Shown: positions 46,788 through 55,890 of the stretch, piece after piece | How the letters are laid out: every line of letters starts with the position of its first letter | How positions within the stretch are numbered: the stretch's first letter is position 1 | Source of the DNA: Raineyella fluvialis | GTDB lineage: Bacteria; Actinomycetota; Actinomycetes; Propionibacteriales; Propionibacteriaceae | NCBI RefSeq assembly: GCF_009646095.1 | Contig: NZ_CP045725.1 | Span: 1,736,001 to 1,800,000 of the forward strand | Direction of reading: 5' to 3' | DNA: 64,000 nucleotides | Program-made: the position numbers and the translations under genes | Notes under the pieces: model-generated | Database searches by the model: none | The model's input: the letters and a program-made list of their open reading frames with translations, nothing else | What the model was told of the DNA's origin: nothing

Positions 46788-48238
46788 CGGACCTCGCCGA
46801 CCCCGCAACGGAGGGGCCATCGCCCAGCCCGCACCTCGAACGTCCGCATCCCCTCACGCCCCTCGTCCGCGGCTGGATCGTGCTGGTGGCCGGCGTGTAC
46901 GCGTACGTCCGCGACACCCTGGAGAACACTGGCCGTCCGCGCGGCGGACTGCCGCCCGGATGGGTAACCGGCGGGATCGTGCTCGCCATCGCCCTCGTCG
47001 CCGCACTGGCCGGGTGGGCGTCCTGGTGGTTCACCCGTTTCGTCATCGACGATCACGAGGTCCGTGTCGAGACCGGCTGGTTACGCCGTCGGTCGCGGCG
47101 GGTGGCGTTCGAACGGATCCAGTCGGTGGACGTGGACCAACCCTTCGTGGCCCGGCTCGTCGGGCTGGCCGAGTTGCGCATCGAGGCCGGCGCCGGCGAG
47201 GCCGCCACCCGGTTGCGCTATCTGTCGCGCGGCCGGGCGTACGACCTGCGGGACTACCTGCTGCGACGCGCGGTGGGGGAGCGCGCCACTGTTGCTGACG
47301 CCGGCCTGGCGCCGCGCCCCGGCCTCCTCGTGGACGCCTCGGTGGCCGATGAGCTGCTGCTGACGATGGAGCCGGCCCGGATCATCGGCGCGTTCCTGCT
47401 GTCGAGCGAACTGTGGTGGTCCGTCGCGATCAGCGCGGGAGTGATCGCGGCCGGCTGGATCGCCGGTGCCGGCGCCTTCTCCTTGGCAGCCGCTCTGCCG
47501 CTGCTGCTCGGCTTCGTCTCGATGGTGACGCGGCGCCTCAACCACCAGTTCAACTTCCAGCTGCTGCGGACCCCGTCGGGTGGGCTGCGGGTGACGTCCG
47601 GGATGACCCGGCTGGTCAGCCAGACGCTGCCGTTGGACCGCATCCAGGGCGTCCGGATCAGGCAGCCGTTGTTGTGGCGGATCCCCGGGTGGTGGTCGGT
47701 CGACATCGACATGGTCGGCCTGTCGACCGGACACTCCGAGGAGGAGCGTGACCGCCGGGAATCGACCGTCCTGCCCGCGGGGACCGGCGCGGAGTTGGCG
47801 TTCATCCTCCGCCAGGTCCTGCCCGGCATCGACCTGGGGGCGGTCCCCCTGCACCGGGTGCCACGCCGCGTCCGGCTGCTGCGCTGGGTCGACGCCCACA
47901 CGTTGCGGTGGGGCGCGACTCCGGAGGTGACCATCGCCGACCATGGGGTGTTCGTCCGGCGCGGGGCGATCGTGCCGCTCTCGAAGTTCCAATCCGTCCG
48001 GCTCAGCCAGGGCCCGCTGCAGCGTTGGTTGGGGGTCGCCAGCGTCCACGTCGACACCACCCCGGGACCCGTTCACCTGGTCGCCCGTCATCTGCCCGCG
48101 GCCGAGGCGCGGTCGTACGCCCGTACGCTCCTCGCCTGGGGGGCACAGGCGCGGGGGCTCCTGGCGTCCTTGCCGGGGTCGGTGGAACATCAGCCGACGC
48201 GGCTCCCAGCTCCTGACACGGGGCCGCGTCCCTCGTAG
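46784..48238 (+). CDS. bPH2 (YdbT-like) large membrane protein
   Basis: A 484-residue protein from GTG 46784, overlapping the previous stop (GTGA). It has an N-terminal helix pair, then three bPH2 repeats: FVIDDHEVRVETGWLRRRSRRVAFERIQSVDVDQP, LRVTSGMTRLVSQTLPLDRIQGVRIRQP and ITIADHGVF-like VRRGAIVPLSKFQSVRLSQGP, with two more helices between the first and second. This is the usual layout of YdbT. It forms a unit with the small YdbS-like protein. Confidence 0.88.
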   Translation: MTDLADPATEGPSPSPHLERPHPLTPLVRGWIVLVAGVYAYVRDTLENTGRPRGGLPPGWVTGGIVLAIALVAALAGWASWWFTRFVIDDHEVRVETGWLRRRSRRVAFERIQSVDVDQPFVARLVGLAELRIEAGAGEAATRLRYLSRGRAYDLRDYLLRRAVGERATVADAGLAPRPGLLVDASVADELLLTMEPARIIGAFLLSSELWWSVAISAGVIAAGWIAGAGAFSLAAALPLLLGFVSMVTRRLNHQFNFQLLRTPSGGLRVTSGMTRLVSQTLPLDRIQGVRIRQPLLWRIPGWWSVDIDMVGLSTGHSEEERDRRESTVLPAGTGAELAFILRQVLPGIDLGAVPLHRVPRRVRLLRWVDAHTLRWGATPEVTIADHGVFVRRGAIVPLSKFQSVRLSQGPLQRWLGVASVHVDTTPGPVHLVARHLPAAEARSYARTLLAWGAQARGLLASLPGSVEHQPTRLPAPDTGPRPS

Positions 48239-48247
48239 GCTCAGCAC

Positions 48248-49207
48248 ATGACTGCGCGACCAGTGCTCGGCATCGACATCGGTGGGTCGGGGATCAAGGG
48301 TGCCCCGGTCGACCTGGAGCTCGGCGACTTCGCCGCTGACCGGCTGAGGATCCCCACGCCGAAGAAGTCCACCCCGAAGAAGGTCGGAGCTGCCGTCGCG
48401 GAGATCGTGTCCTCCTTCGCTGACGTCATCGGCGACGGTCCGGTAGGGATCACCATCCCCGCAGTCGTCACCCACGGTGTGACCCGCAGCGCCGCGAACA
48501 TCGACAAGTCCTGGATCGACTTCGAGGCGGAGAAGATGTTCGAGGACCTGCTGGGCCGGCGGGTGGTGGTCTTCAACGACGCCGACGCCGCGGGTCTGGC
48601 GGAGGCGCACTTCGGGGCCGCGAAGGACCACCCCGGTCTCGTCCTGCTGACGACCCTGGGCACTGGCATCGGCACCGCGTTGATCCACCATGGCGTGCTC
48701 ATCCCGAACAGCGAGTTCGGGCACCTGGAGATCGACGGTCATGACGCGGAGACCCAGGCCTCGTCGGGGGTCAAGGACCGCCTCGGCCTGTCGTACAAGG
48801 AGTGGATCCCGCGGATCCAGCGGTACTTCGAGGTCCTCGAGGCGCTGCTGTGGCCCGACCTCATCGTCGTCGGTGGCGGAATCAGTCGGGACTCGGACAA
48901 GTTCCTGCCGAAGCTGAACCTCAAGACCGCGATCGTTCCCGCCCAGATGCGCAACCGGGCCGGCATCATCGGCGCGGCCTGGATGGCCGGGCACCGCGAG
49001 GACCACGTGGTCGGCGAACTGACCGTCGACGTCGCCACCGAGCGGGCCCTGCGGCACGCGGCGGAGCGTACGGCCGCCCACCACGCGGACACCGACGATT
49101 CCGACCGCATCCTGGTGTCCGGCGACGGTGGCCCCTCCGAGATCGAGATCGAGGGTGACTACTCCGAGGATGAGCCGAAGGAGTGGGAGACCGCCGGCGA
49201 GGAGTGA
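48248..49207 (+). CDS. ppgK: Polyphosphate glucokinase
   Basis: A 319-residue ROK-family kinase. LGIDIGGSGIKGAPVDL is the phosphate-binding start, VFNDADAAGLAEAHFG holds the catalytic Asp, TTLGTGIGTALIHHG and NSEFGHLEIDGHDAE follow the ROK pattern, and VVGGGISRDSDKFLPKL is near the end. It phosphorylates glucose using polyphosphate (or ATP) and is typical of actinobacteria; the Propionibacterium enzyme is well studied. The C-terminal tail of about 60 residues is longer than usual and acidic (EIEIEGDYSEDEPKEWE). Confidence 0.93.
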   Translation: MTARPVLGIDIGGSGIKGAPVDLELGDFAADRLRIPTPKKSTPKKVGAAVAEIVSSFADVIGDGPVGITIPAVVTHGVTRSAANIDKSWIDFEAEKMFEDLLGRRVVVFNDADAAGLAEAHFGAAKDHPGLVLLTTLGTGIGTALIHHGVLIPNSEFGHLEIDGHDAETQASSGVKDRLGLSYKEWIPRIQRYFEVLEALLWPDLIVVGGGISRDSDKFLPKLNLKTAIVPAQMRNRAGIIGAAWMAGHREDHVVGELTVDVATERALRHAAERTAAHHADTDDSDRILVSGDGGPSEIEIEGDYSEDEPKEWETAGEE

Positions 49208-49269
49208 CGGGGCCGGGCGTCGGCCAGTTGGCCCGCGGGTGCCCGACGGCGCGCCCACCTGGCCCCGCC

Positions 49270-49328
49270 CGTCAGCCGCCGCGCTACGCCCACCCGCCCC
49301 TCAGCCGCCGCGCTACGCCCACCCGCCC
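49270..49328. repeat. 29-bp direct repeats next to a 106-bp element
   Basis: CAGCCGCCGCGCTACGCCC followed by ACCCGCCCCT occurs twice in tandem; the start CAGCCGCCGCG is also the first 11 bp of the 106-bp element that follows directly at 49331. The repeats may have arisen by partial copying of the element end. Confidence 0.65.
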
Positions 49329-49330
49329 CT

Positions 49331-49436
49331 CAGCCGCCGCGCGATTCGGTAGCTGATGCGGTGTCATTTAGGTGCCGCGCGTCGGCGGGCCGCAGCTGAA
49401 TGGGGGCGCGGCGGTCTTATGCAACCGCGGCGGCTA
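49331..49436. repeat. 106-bp palindromic repeat, copy A
   Basis: Starts CAGCCGCCGCGCGATTCGG and ends ACCGCGGCGGCTA. The two ends are inverted relative to each other, and inner segments can form further stems (for example around GTGCCGCGCGTCGGC). Copy B at 49547-49652 and copy C at 52345-52450 have exactly the same length. No coding potential is seen. It lies in the gap between ppgK and the AbiEi/DUF559-like gene. Confidence 0.75.
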
Positions 49437-49546
49437 TGGCCCTACCCCAGGGGCGGGCCTGTTCGGTCGCGTTGGCGTTGTCGTGATCCCTTGCGGGCCC
49501 GGCCGTCCCTTTACCGGCCTTCCTCTGCCCGGTCCCGTTCCTCGCT

Positions 49547-49652
49547 CAGCCGCCGCGCGATTCGGTAGGCGCTGCGGTGTCATTCAGGTGCCGCGCGTCG
49601 GCAGGCCGCAGCTGAATGGGGGCGCGGCGGTCTTACGCAACCGCGGCGGCTA
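49547..49652. repeat. 106-bp palindromic repeat, copy B
   Basis: About 90% identical to copy A: same start CAGCCGCCGCGCGATTCGG, same centre CAGGTGCCGCGCGTCGGC and same end CCGCGGCGGCTA. It ends about 120 bp before the ATG of the AbiEi/DUF559-like gene. Confidence 0.75.
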
Positions 49653-49773
49653 AGTCACCCCTGTGTTGTCCTACGGGTGGTGTCGCACGGCCAGTGTTGT
49701 CCGTACGGCCCTGGGTGTTGTCCGTAGCGTTGCCACACTGCCGGACCGCGACTCCAGCCGATTCGATGGAGGC

Positions 49774-50754
49774 ATGGAGCGACCCGAATTCAGCCTGCCT
49801 CTGGTCCGCACTCGGCAGAGCATTCTCGACGCAGGACTCGACGACAACCACATCCGGCGTGCGCTGGCCAGCGGTGAGATGGTCAGGATCCGCCGTGGCT
49901 GCTACACGGACCGAGTGCAGGTCGGGGAGAAGACGAACCAGCCGAAGGGAAAGGAGGCGGAGCAGGCGTCGATCGGCGTCGGCGCCCGGGTCGCGGCGGT
50001 CGCCGCACGGTGGGGTGAGGAGGCCGTCTTCAGCCATGCCACCGCCGCGGAACTGTGGGGTCTCCCATTCCTAGGAGACCCGCCGGGAACAACCCACGTC
50101 ACGGTGCCGCGCGTGGCCCATGGAGCCCGCCGGGCGACGGTTCACCAGCATCCGGGCCTACTGCTGCCCGAGGAGATCGTGGCGCTCAACGGGATCCGGG
50201 TCACGACCCTGCCGCGCACGCTGGTCGACGTGGCCCGGACGGAGGGATTCCGAGCAGGTGTCGTGATGGCGGACCACGCCCTCCGCGAGACCCGCGACCG
50301 GGCGGGTCTGCGCCGGGGAATGCTGGCGTCGATCACCCGGCTGAAGGGTGCGGTCGGCATTGGGGAGGCACGCCGGATGCTGTCCTTTGCTGTGGGGGAG
50401 GCCGAGAGCCCTGGCGAAACGCTGTGTCGGGTCATCTTCAGCGAGCAACTCGTCCCTGCTCCGCAACTCCAGTACCGGCTGGTTCTCGGCACCCGCGACG
50501 GGGGACCACGGGAGTACCGCACCGACTTCGCCTGGGAGCGCCAGAAGGTCGTTGGGGAGTTCGACGGCAAGATGAAGTACGAGCGCTACGCGCGCCGCGG
50601 AGAGACGCCCGGGGACGTGGTGTTCCGGGAGAAGCGACGCGAGGAGGTTATACGGGCAGCGGGATGGACAGTGGTGCGCTGGATCTGGCGCGACCTCGAC
50701 AGGCCCCGGGAGCTGGGGCAGCAACTGCGCGAGCTTCTGGCCGCCAGGGGCTGA
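49774..50754 (+). CDS. AbiEi-like / DUF559 protein, second paralogue
   Basis: A 326-residue protein from ATG 49774. N-terminal part: SILDAGLDDNHIRRALASGE and MVRIRRGCYTD (helix-turn-helix/AbiEi-type), then VFSHATAAELWGLPF and IRVTTLPRTLVDVARTEGF. C-terminal part: YRTDFAWERQKVVGEFDGKM with a full D...ExDxK nuclease-like motif, and IRAAGWTVVRWIWRDLDRP, as in Vsr/DUF559 proteins. Unlike the paralogue at 30309, the catalytic Lys is kept. No toxin partner is adjacent; repeats lie upstream and an IS256-type element follows. Role unknown, possibly defence or DNA repair. Confidence 0.75.
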   Translation: MERPEFSLPLVRTRQSILDAGLDDNHIRRALASGEMVRIRRGCYTDRVQVGEKTNQPKGKEAEQASIGVGARVAAVAARWGEEAVFSHATAAELWGLPFLGDPPGTTHVTVPRVAHGARRATVHQHPGLLLPEEIVALNGIRVTTLPRTLVDVARTEGFRAGVVMADHALRETRDRAGLRRGMLASITRLKGAVGIGEARRMLSFAVGEAESPGETLCRVIFSEQLVPAPQLQYRLVLGTRDGGPREYRTDFAWERQKVVGEFDGKMKYERYARRGETPGDVVFREKRREEVIRAAGWTVVRWIWRDLDRPRELGQQLRELLAARG

Positions 50755-50786
50755 GGCGCTGTGAACCCTGTCTGCCTTTCGGTGCC

Positions 50787-52226
50787 GGATGTGTCCCATA
50801 GCGTGGTGTCACTTCCCGCGGTGTCCTTGTCGTTGCTGACGACGTAGGAGGGCCATCGTGGGAGACCTGATGTTTCCGCCAAGAAGCAAAGAAGTGATCC
50901 CACGATGACCCGCCACCAGTCTGCCCTGACAAGCCTGATCTCAGAAGTCCTCACCGATCCCGACCTGGCCCATTCGGACGTGTTCCGCCGGATGCTGCAG
51001 GCCGGGCTGCAGGACCTGATCGACGCCGAAGCGACCGTCAAGATCGGCGCCGGCCGCTACGAACGCACCCCGGCCCGGACCACGCGTCGCAACGGTACCC
51101 GCCCCAAGTCCCTCCAGACCCCGGCCGGGGAGGTCGACCTCGCGATCCCGAAACTGCGTGAGGGGTCGTTCTTCCCTGCCCTGCTGAACCCCCGCCGGCG
51201 GGTCGACAAGGCCCTCTACGCGGTGATCTGCCAGGCCTGGATCGAGGGCGTCTCCACCCGCAAGGTCGACCAGCTCGTCCGCGCCCTCGGCAACGACACC
51301 GGCATCTCCCGCTCCACGGTCTCGCGGATCTGCGCCGAGATCGACGAGACCGTCGGCGAGTTCCTGCACAGGCGCATCGACCACACCTGGTTTCCCTACC
51401 TGTTCCTCGACGCGACCTACCTCGACGTCCGCGTCCGGGGCCGGGTCGTCTCCCAGGCCCTCGTCGTCGCGACCGGTGTCAGTGGCGAGGGACGCCGCGA
51501 GATCCTCGGCATGGCCCTCGGCGACGCCGAGACCACCGACTTCTGGACCGAGTTCCTCCGTGGCCTGCGTGACCGCGGCCTGAAGGTCGCCACCGACACC
51601 GACCCGCTGGGTGTCGCGCTGGTCACCAGCGACGCCCACGCCGGCCTCAAAGCCGCGGTGAAGGCGATCCTGCCCGGAGCCGGCTGGCAGCGCTGCCGGG
51701 TCCACTTCGCCCGCAACGTCACCCAGAAACTCGGATCGGCCCGGTCCAAGCCGATCAACGCGCTGATCTCGACGATCTTCGCCCAGACCACCCCGAGACC
51801 GTGATCGGCCAGTACCAGCAGGTCACCGACAGTCTGCGCTCCTCGTTCCCCGAGATCACCGGCATGCTCCAGGACGCCGAGGCAGACCTGACCGCGTTCG
51901 CGTCACTGCCCCGTGAGCACTGGCAGAAGGTCTGGTCGAACAACCCGATCGAGCGGCTGAACCGCGAGATCAAACGCCGCGCCGACGTCGTCCAGATCTT
52001 CCCCGACCGCGACTCCGTCACCCGCCTGATCGGCGCCGTCCTCCAGGAACAACACGAGGAATGGCAATACGGCGAACGCCGCTACTTCTCCGAGGTCTCC
52101 ATGCGCAAACTCGCCCACATCCTCCACGACCACGCAGAACCCGCCCACCCCGAGCTCTTCCTGACTGCCTGACCAACACCCCACCCCAGGAGACAACACG
52201 GTTACACCACACAAAGGGACTTGACC
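50787..52226 (+). mobile_element. IS256-family insertion sequence, 1440 bp, with 8-bp target duplication
   Basis: TCGGTGCC occurs directly before (50779-50786) and after (52227-52234) the element. The imperfect 26-bp terminal inverted repeats share GG, GTCCC and GTGGTGT at matching places. One transposase gene fills the element. It landed at the edge of a GTGCCAG tandem array, and the target site contains the same GGTGCC word. Confidence 0.9.
50905..52172 (+). pseudogene. IS256-family (mutator-type) transposase, one frameshift
   Basis: The first frame runs from ATG 50905 to a stop at 51802-51804. The second continues through [18 protein letters not shown] and [19 protein letters not shown] to 52172. 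A C4 run at 51791-51794 explains the break: one more C gives [16 protein letters not shown] and a single 422-residue protein, the normal family length. The DDE triad is present: [16 protein letters not shown] and the Glu in [13 protein letters not shown]. If the base is truly missing, the element cannot move by itself; if it is a sequencing error, it is intact. Confidence 0.88.
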
Positions 52227-52229
52227 TCG

Positions 52230-52292
52230 GTGCCAGGTGCCAGGTGCCAGGTGCCAGGTGCCAGGTGCCAGGTGCCAGGTGCCAGGTGCCAG
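52230..52292. repeat. 7-bp tandem repeat GTGCCAG, nine perfect units
   Basis: Nine perfect copies of GTGCCAG, followed by degenerate ones (GTGCCCG, GTGTCAG). The IS256-type element inserted within the first unit. No gene overlaps. Copy C of the 106-bp repeat follows. Confidence 0.9.
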
Positions 52293-52344
52293 GTGCCCGG
52301 TGTCAGGTGCCGCTGCCCGGTGCCCGGTGCTCACCTGGGCCCGG

Positions 52345-52450
52345 CAGCCGCCGCGCAATTCGGCTGCCGCTGCCGTCCCATTTCGATGCCGCGCGTCGGC
52401 AGGCCGCAGCTGAATGGGACCGCGGCGCGTGCCCACAACTGCGGCGGCTG
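52345..52450. repeat. 106-bp palindromic repeat, copy C
   Basis: Starts CAGCCGCCGCGCAATTCGG and ends TGCGGCGGCTG. Inner arms CGTCCCATT and AATGGGACC are inverted, so the whole can fold into a branched hairpin. It shares GATGCCGCGCGTCGGC and AGGCCGCAGCTGAATGGG with copies A and B. Beyond 52451 partial copies of the same words continue to about 52550, just before the argS stop. Confidence 0.75.
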
Positions 52451-52571
52451 TAAGGGCGGCCCCGGCCTCAACTGCGGCGGGTGCCCACAAATGCGCGGCC
52501 GCCCACAAACGCGGCGACTGCCACATTCCGGGCATCGGCGGCCCGCGTTGACGGGAAGCCCCCGCCAGGTC

Positions 52572-54212
52572 TCACATCCGCTCGAGCGCCTCGATCCCCA
52601 GCATCCCCAGGCCGGCGGCCAGCACCGTACGAACGGCTCGGCACAGCCCCAGCCGCGAGTCCCGCACCGCGCCCTCCGACTTGAGGATGGGGCACTGCTG
52701 GTAGAAGGCTGAGTAGTGCTGGGCGAGCTCGTAGAGGTAGGTGCAGAGTTTGTGCGGCTGCAGGGTTGTGGCCACCTCGACCACCGCCTCGCCGAAGTGC
52801 GACAAGGCCAGTGCCAGCGCCTGTTCGGTCGGCTCGTCGAGCACGGTCACCGCGGTGTCGAGGGCCAGGCCTTTGGCGGCGGCCTCGCGCATCACCGCGC
52901 AGGTCCGGGCGTGCGCGTACTGCAGGTACGGCCCGGTGTCGCCGGTCGTCTGGACCATCCGCTCGGCGTCGAAGACGTAGTCCTTGTTCAGCCCGTTGGA
53001 CAGGTCCGCGTACTTGATCGCAGCCAGGGCGATCGGCGGCGCGGCGATCTCCTCCGCGGCGTCCAGCAGCGACGAGAGGGTGACGGCCGACCCGTCGCGG
53101 GTCTTGAACGGCTTCCCGTCCGACCCCAGCACCATCCCGAAGCCGATGTGCTCCGCTGACACGTCCTCCGGGAGCCATCCCGCCTGCCGCGCGACGGCGA
53201 ACACCATCGCGAAGTGCTGCGCCTGCCGGGCGTCGGTGACGTACACGATCCGCTCCGCGCCGAGGTTGTCGACACGATGCCGGATGGCCGCCAGGTCGGT
53301 GGCGTCGTAGCCGAAGCCGCCGTCGCGCTTCTGCACGATCATCGGGGCGTCGAAGCCGCCCACCCACACCACCAGGGCGCCGTCGTCCTCCACGGCCAGC
53401 CCCATCACCTGCAGGTCCTCGACGACCTTCACCAGCGCCTGGTTGTAGGTCGACTCCCCGGCCAGGTCCTCGTCGGTGAGGAGGATGTTCATCCGGTCGT
53501 ACGTCGCGTTGAAGCCGGCCAGGGACACGTCGATCAACTGGTGCCAGATCATCCGCGTCTGCTCGTCGCCGGCCTGCAGGGCCACGACCCGACGCCGCGC
53601 GCGGTCGGCGAACTCCTCGTCCGACTTGAAGTGCGCGGCGGCCCGCTTGTAGAGGGCCTCGGCACCGGCCAGGTCGAGGGTGGCGGCGTCGATGCCCTCC
53701 TCGAGGATCTGTTCGACCAACTGGCCGAACTGGGTGCCCCAGTCGCCGATGTGGTTCTGCCGGATGACCTCCGACCCGGTCGCGCTCAGCACGCGGGAGA
53801 AGCAGTCACCGATGATCGTGGAGCGCAGGTGCCCGACGTGCATCTGCTTGGCGACGTTCGGCGAGGAATAGTCGATGACCGTACGCCGCGGGTTCGGGTC
53901 CTGCGGCACCCCGTGGTGCGGGTCGGCCATCAGGTCGTTCGTGGCCGAGGCCAGCACCGAGTTCTTCAGCCGGATGTTGATGAAGCCGGGCCCGGCGATC
54001 TCCAACGGCTCGCACAGGTCGTCGATCGCGATCTCCGCGACGATCCGCTGCGCGATGTCACGCGGCTTCGCGCCCTCCTGTTTGGCCAGCCGCATCGCCA
54101 CGTTGCACTGGAAGTGGCCGAACTGGGGCTTGGTGGCCGGTCGCAGCTCCGGGTCGACACCGCCGGTGACCGCCGCGAACCGTTCACTCAACTGGGCAAC
54201 AAGGGAGGACAT
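52572..54212 (-). CDS. argS: Arginyl-tRNA synthetase
   Basis: A 546-residue class I synthetase that charges tRNA-Arg. The N-terminal Arg-tRNA-synthetase domain (FGHFQCNVAMRLAKQ) is followed by SSPNVAKQMHVGHLRSTIIGD, the HIGH-type motif (HVGH), and LGSDGKPFKTRDGSAVTLSS in place of a KMSKS motif, as is normal for many ArgRS. The DALR anticodon-binding domain is at the end (YLQYAHARTCAVMREAA ... LCTYLYELAQHYSAFYQQCP), and the C-terminus is canonical (IEALERM). Frame and length are normal. Start ATG 54212. Confidence 0.97.
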   Translation of the reverse strand: MSSLVAQLSERFAAVTGGVDPELRPATKPQFGHFQCNVAMRLAKQEGAKPRDIAQRIVAEIAIDDLCEPLEIAGPGFINIRLKNSVLASATNDLMADPHHGVPQDPNPRRTVIDYSSPNVAKQMHVGHLRSTIIGDCFSRVLSATGSEVIRQNHIGDWGTQFGQLVEQILEEGIDAATLDLAGAEALYKRAAAHFKSDEEFADRARRRVVALQAGDEQTRMIWHQLIDVSLAGFNATYDRMNILLTDEDLAGESTYNQALVKVVEDLQVMGLAVEDDGALVVWVGGFDAPMIVQKRDGGFGYDATDLAAIRHRVDNLGAERIVYVTDARQAQHFAMVFAVARQAGWLPEDVSAEHIGFGMVLGSDGKPFKTRDGSAVTLSSLLDAAEEIAAPPIALAAIKYADLSNGLNKDYVFDAERMVQTTGDTGPYLQYAHARTCAVMREAAAKGLALDTAVTVLDEPTEQALALALSHFGEAVVEVATTLQPHKLCTYLYELAQHYSAFYQQCPILKSEGAVRDSRLGLCRAVRTVLAAGLGMLGIEALERM

Positions 54213-54379
54213 GGCGGCTATTCTCCCACGCGCGCCCGAGGGGCCCGACCACGCGACCGGTCATCCCGACCACACCGACCCGTCCCCGCCGGACAGGTGG
54301 TCCGTCGCGGCAGTACGGTGGCAGTCCGCCCATCCTCGACCGGGACGCCGTCCCGGTGCCCGCCGGACAGGAGAAACGC

Positions 54380-55195
54380 ATGACGCTCATCCCCTCGGTC
54401 GCCCTCCGCGACGGCACCACCATCCCCCAGCTCGGCTTCGGCACGTGGCGGGTCGGCGACGACGAGGCACAGGCCGCGGTGGAGACGGCACTCGAGGTCG
54501 GCTACCGCCATATCGACACCGCCGCCCTCTACGCGAACGAGGCCGGCATCGGCCGGGCCCTCGCGACCGCCGGGATCCCGCGGGAGGACCTCTACCTCAC
54601 CACCAAGGTCTGGAACGACCGCCAGCTCGAGGCCCGCGCCTCGCTGGAGGAGAGCCTCACCAAGCTCGGCACCGACCACGCCGACCTGTTCCTGATCCAC
54701 TGGCCGCACCCCGAGGCCGACGCGTACGTCCAGTGCTGGCGCGATCTCATCGCCCTGCGCGAGGAGGGCCTCACCACCTCGATCGGCGTCTGCAACTTCA
54801 ACGCCCCGCACCTGCAGCGCCTCCTCATCGAGGTCGGCGAGATCCCGGTGGTCAACCAGATCGAGCTGCACCCGTCGTTCACCCAGAAGGACCTCGAAGC
54901 CCTCGACCGGGAGCACGGCATCGTCACCGAGGCCTGGGCGCCGATCGGCCGTGCCGCCGACCTGGATGCCTCGGGCGTGCGGACCGTGGCCGACCGGGTG
55001 GACCGTACGCCGGCCCAGGTCGTCCTCCGCTGGCACCTGCAGCAGGGCCGGGTGGTGTTCCCGAAGTCCGTGCACCCCGAGCGCATCCGGGAGAACTTCG
55101 GCGTCACCGACTTCGAGCTCGACGAGCACGACCTGGCGCTCATCGACGCGGTCGATGCGGGCAACCGGCTGGGTCCCGACCCCGACCTGATGTGA
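54380..55195 (+). CDS. Aldo/keto reductase (2,5-diketo-D-gluconate reductase-like)
   Basis: A 271-residue NADPH-dependent reductase from ATG 54380 with an AGGAG site 6 bases upstream. The tetrad is clear: Asp and Tyr in YRHIDTAALYANEAGIG, Lys in YLTTKVWNDR and His in LFLIHWPHPE. GVCNFNAPHLQRLLIE, VVNQIELHPSFTQ and FPKSVHPERIRENFGV follow the AKR5 pattern. The substrate may be a keto sugar or aldehyde. The stop overlaps the next gene (GTGA), so both are co-translated. Confidence 0.92.
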   Translation: MTLIPSVALRDGTTIPQLGFGTWRVGDDEAQAAVETALEVGYRHIDTAALYANEAGIGRALATAGIPREDLYLTTKVWNDRQLEARASLEESLTKLGTDHADLFLIHWPHPEADAYVQCWRDLIALREEGLTTSIGVCNFNAPHLQRLLIEVGEIPVVNQIELHPSFTQKDLEALDREHGIVTEAWAPIGRAADLDASGVRTVADRVDRTPAQVVLRWHLQQGRVVFPKSVHPERIRENFGVTDFELDEHDLALIDAVDAGNRLGPDPDLM

Positions 55196-55857
55196 CGCAA
55201 CGCCGGACCATCCCCCGCGGTCCCGACGTCACCTCCGAACTGGAGATCAAGCGGTCGCGGTTCATCACCTGGTTGCGCCGGGTCGATGATGAGGCGGCGG
55301 CCCGGGCGCTGCTGGCCGAGGCCCGCGACGCCTACCCCGACGCGCGGCACCACTGCAGCGCCTGGGTGATCGCGGTCCCCGACGCGCAGCCGCTGTGGCA
55401 CTCCTCCGACGACGGTGAGCCGAGCGGCACCGCCGGGCGCCCGATGCTCGACGTGCTCGTCGGCTCGGGGCTGACCGATGTGGCGGTGGTGGTCGTCCGT
55501 TACTTCGGCGGGACGCTGCTGGGGACCGGTGGGCTGGTCCGGGCCTACTCCGACGCGGTCGCGTCCGCCCTGGCGCTCGCCCCGCGGGTGCGGCTGGTCC
55601 CCTCGGCGCTGTGGACCGTCCTGTTGCCGCACGCCGAGGCCGGCCGGGTCGAGTCGGAGCTGCGGGCCCGTGGGGTGGTGGTCCACGACGTGGCGTACGT
55701 GGCCGAGGGTGTCCGCCTCACCGTGGCAGACAACGACCGCGAGGGCCTGGGCGCCCTCGTCGCCTCGCTGACCCGCGGCGCGGCCGTGCTCGAGCCCGCG
55801 GGCCGTACGGTCAGCGAGGTGCCCGAGTTCCTGGGTCCGGGGGACGACGAGGGCTAG
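55192..55857 (+). CDS. YigZ/IMPACT family protein
   Basis: A 221-residue protein from GTG 55192, overlapping the reductase stop. It matches the YigZ/UPF0029 (Impact) domain: ELEIKRSRFITWLRRVDDEA, HHCSAWVIAVPD, SSDDGEPSGTAGRPMLDVL and VVVVRYFGGTLLGTGGLVRAYSDA, followed by the small C-terminal domain (VHDVAYVAEGVRLTVADND). The family is conserved across bacteria and related to the eukaryotic IMPACT regulator of translation; its bacterial function is poorly known. Confidence 0.9.
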   Translation: MTQRRTIPRGPDVTSELEIKRSRFITWLRRVDDEAAARALLAEARDAYPDARHHCSAWVIAVPDAQPLWHSSDDGEPSGTAGRPMLDVLVGSGLTDVAVVVVRYFGGTLLGTGGLVRAYSDAVASALALAPRVRLVPSALWTVLLPHAEAGRVESELRARGVVVHDVAYVAEGVRLTVADNDREGLGALVASLTRGAAVLEPAGRTVSEVPEFLGPGDDEG

Positions 55858-55890
55858 GCTGAGCCCAGAACGCCGAGCGCGAGGCCCCGC

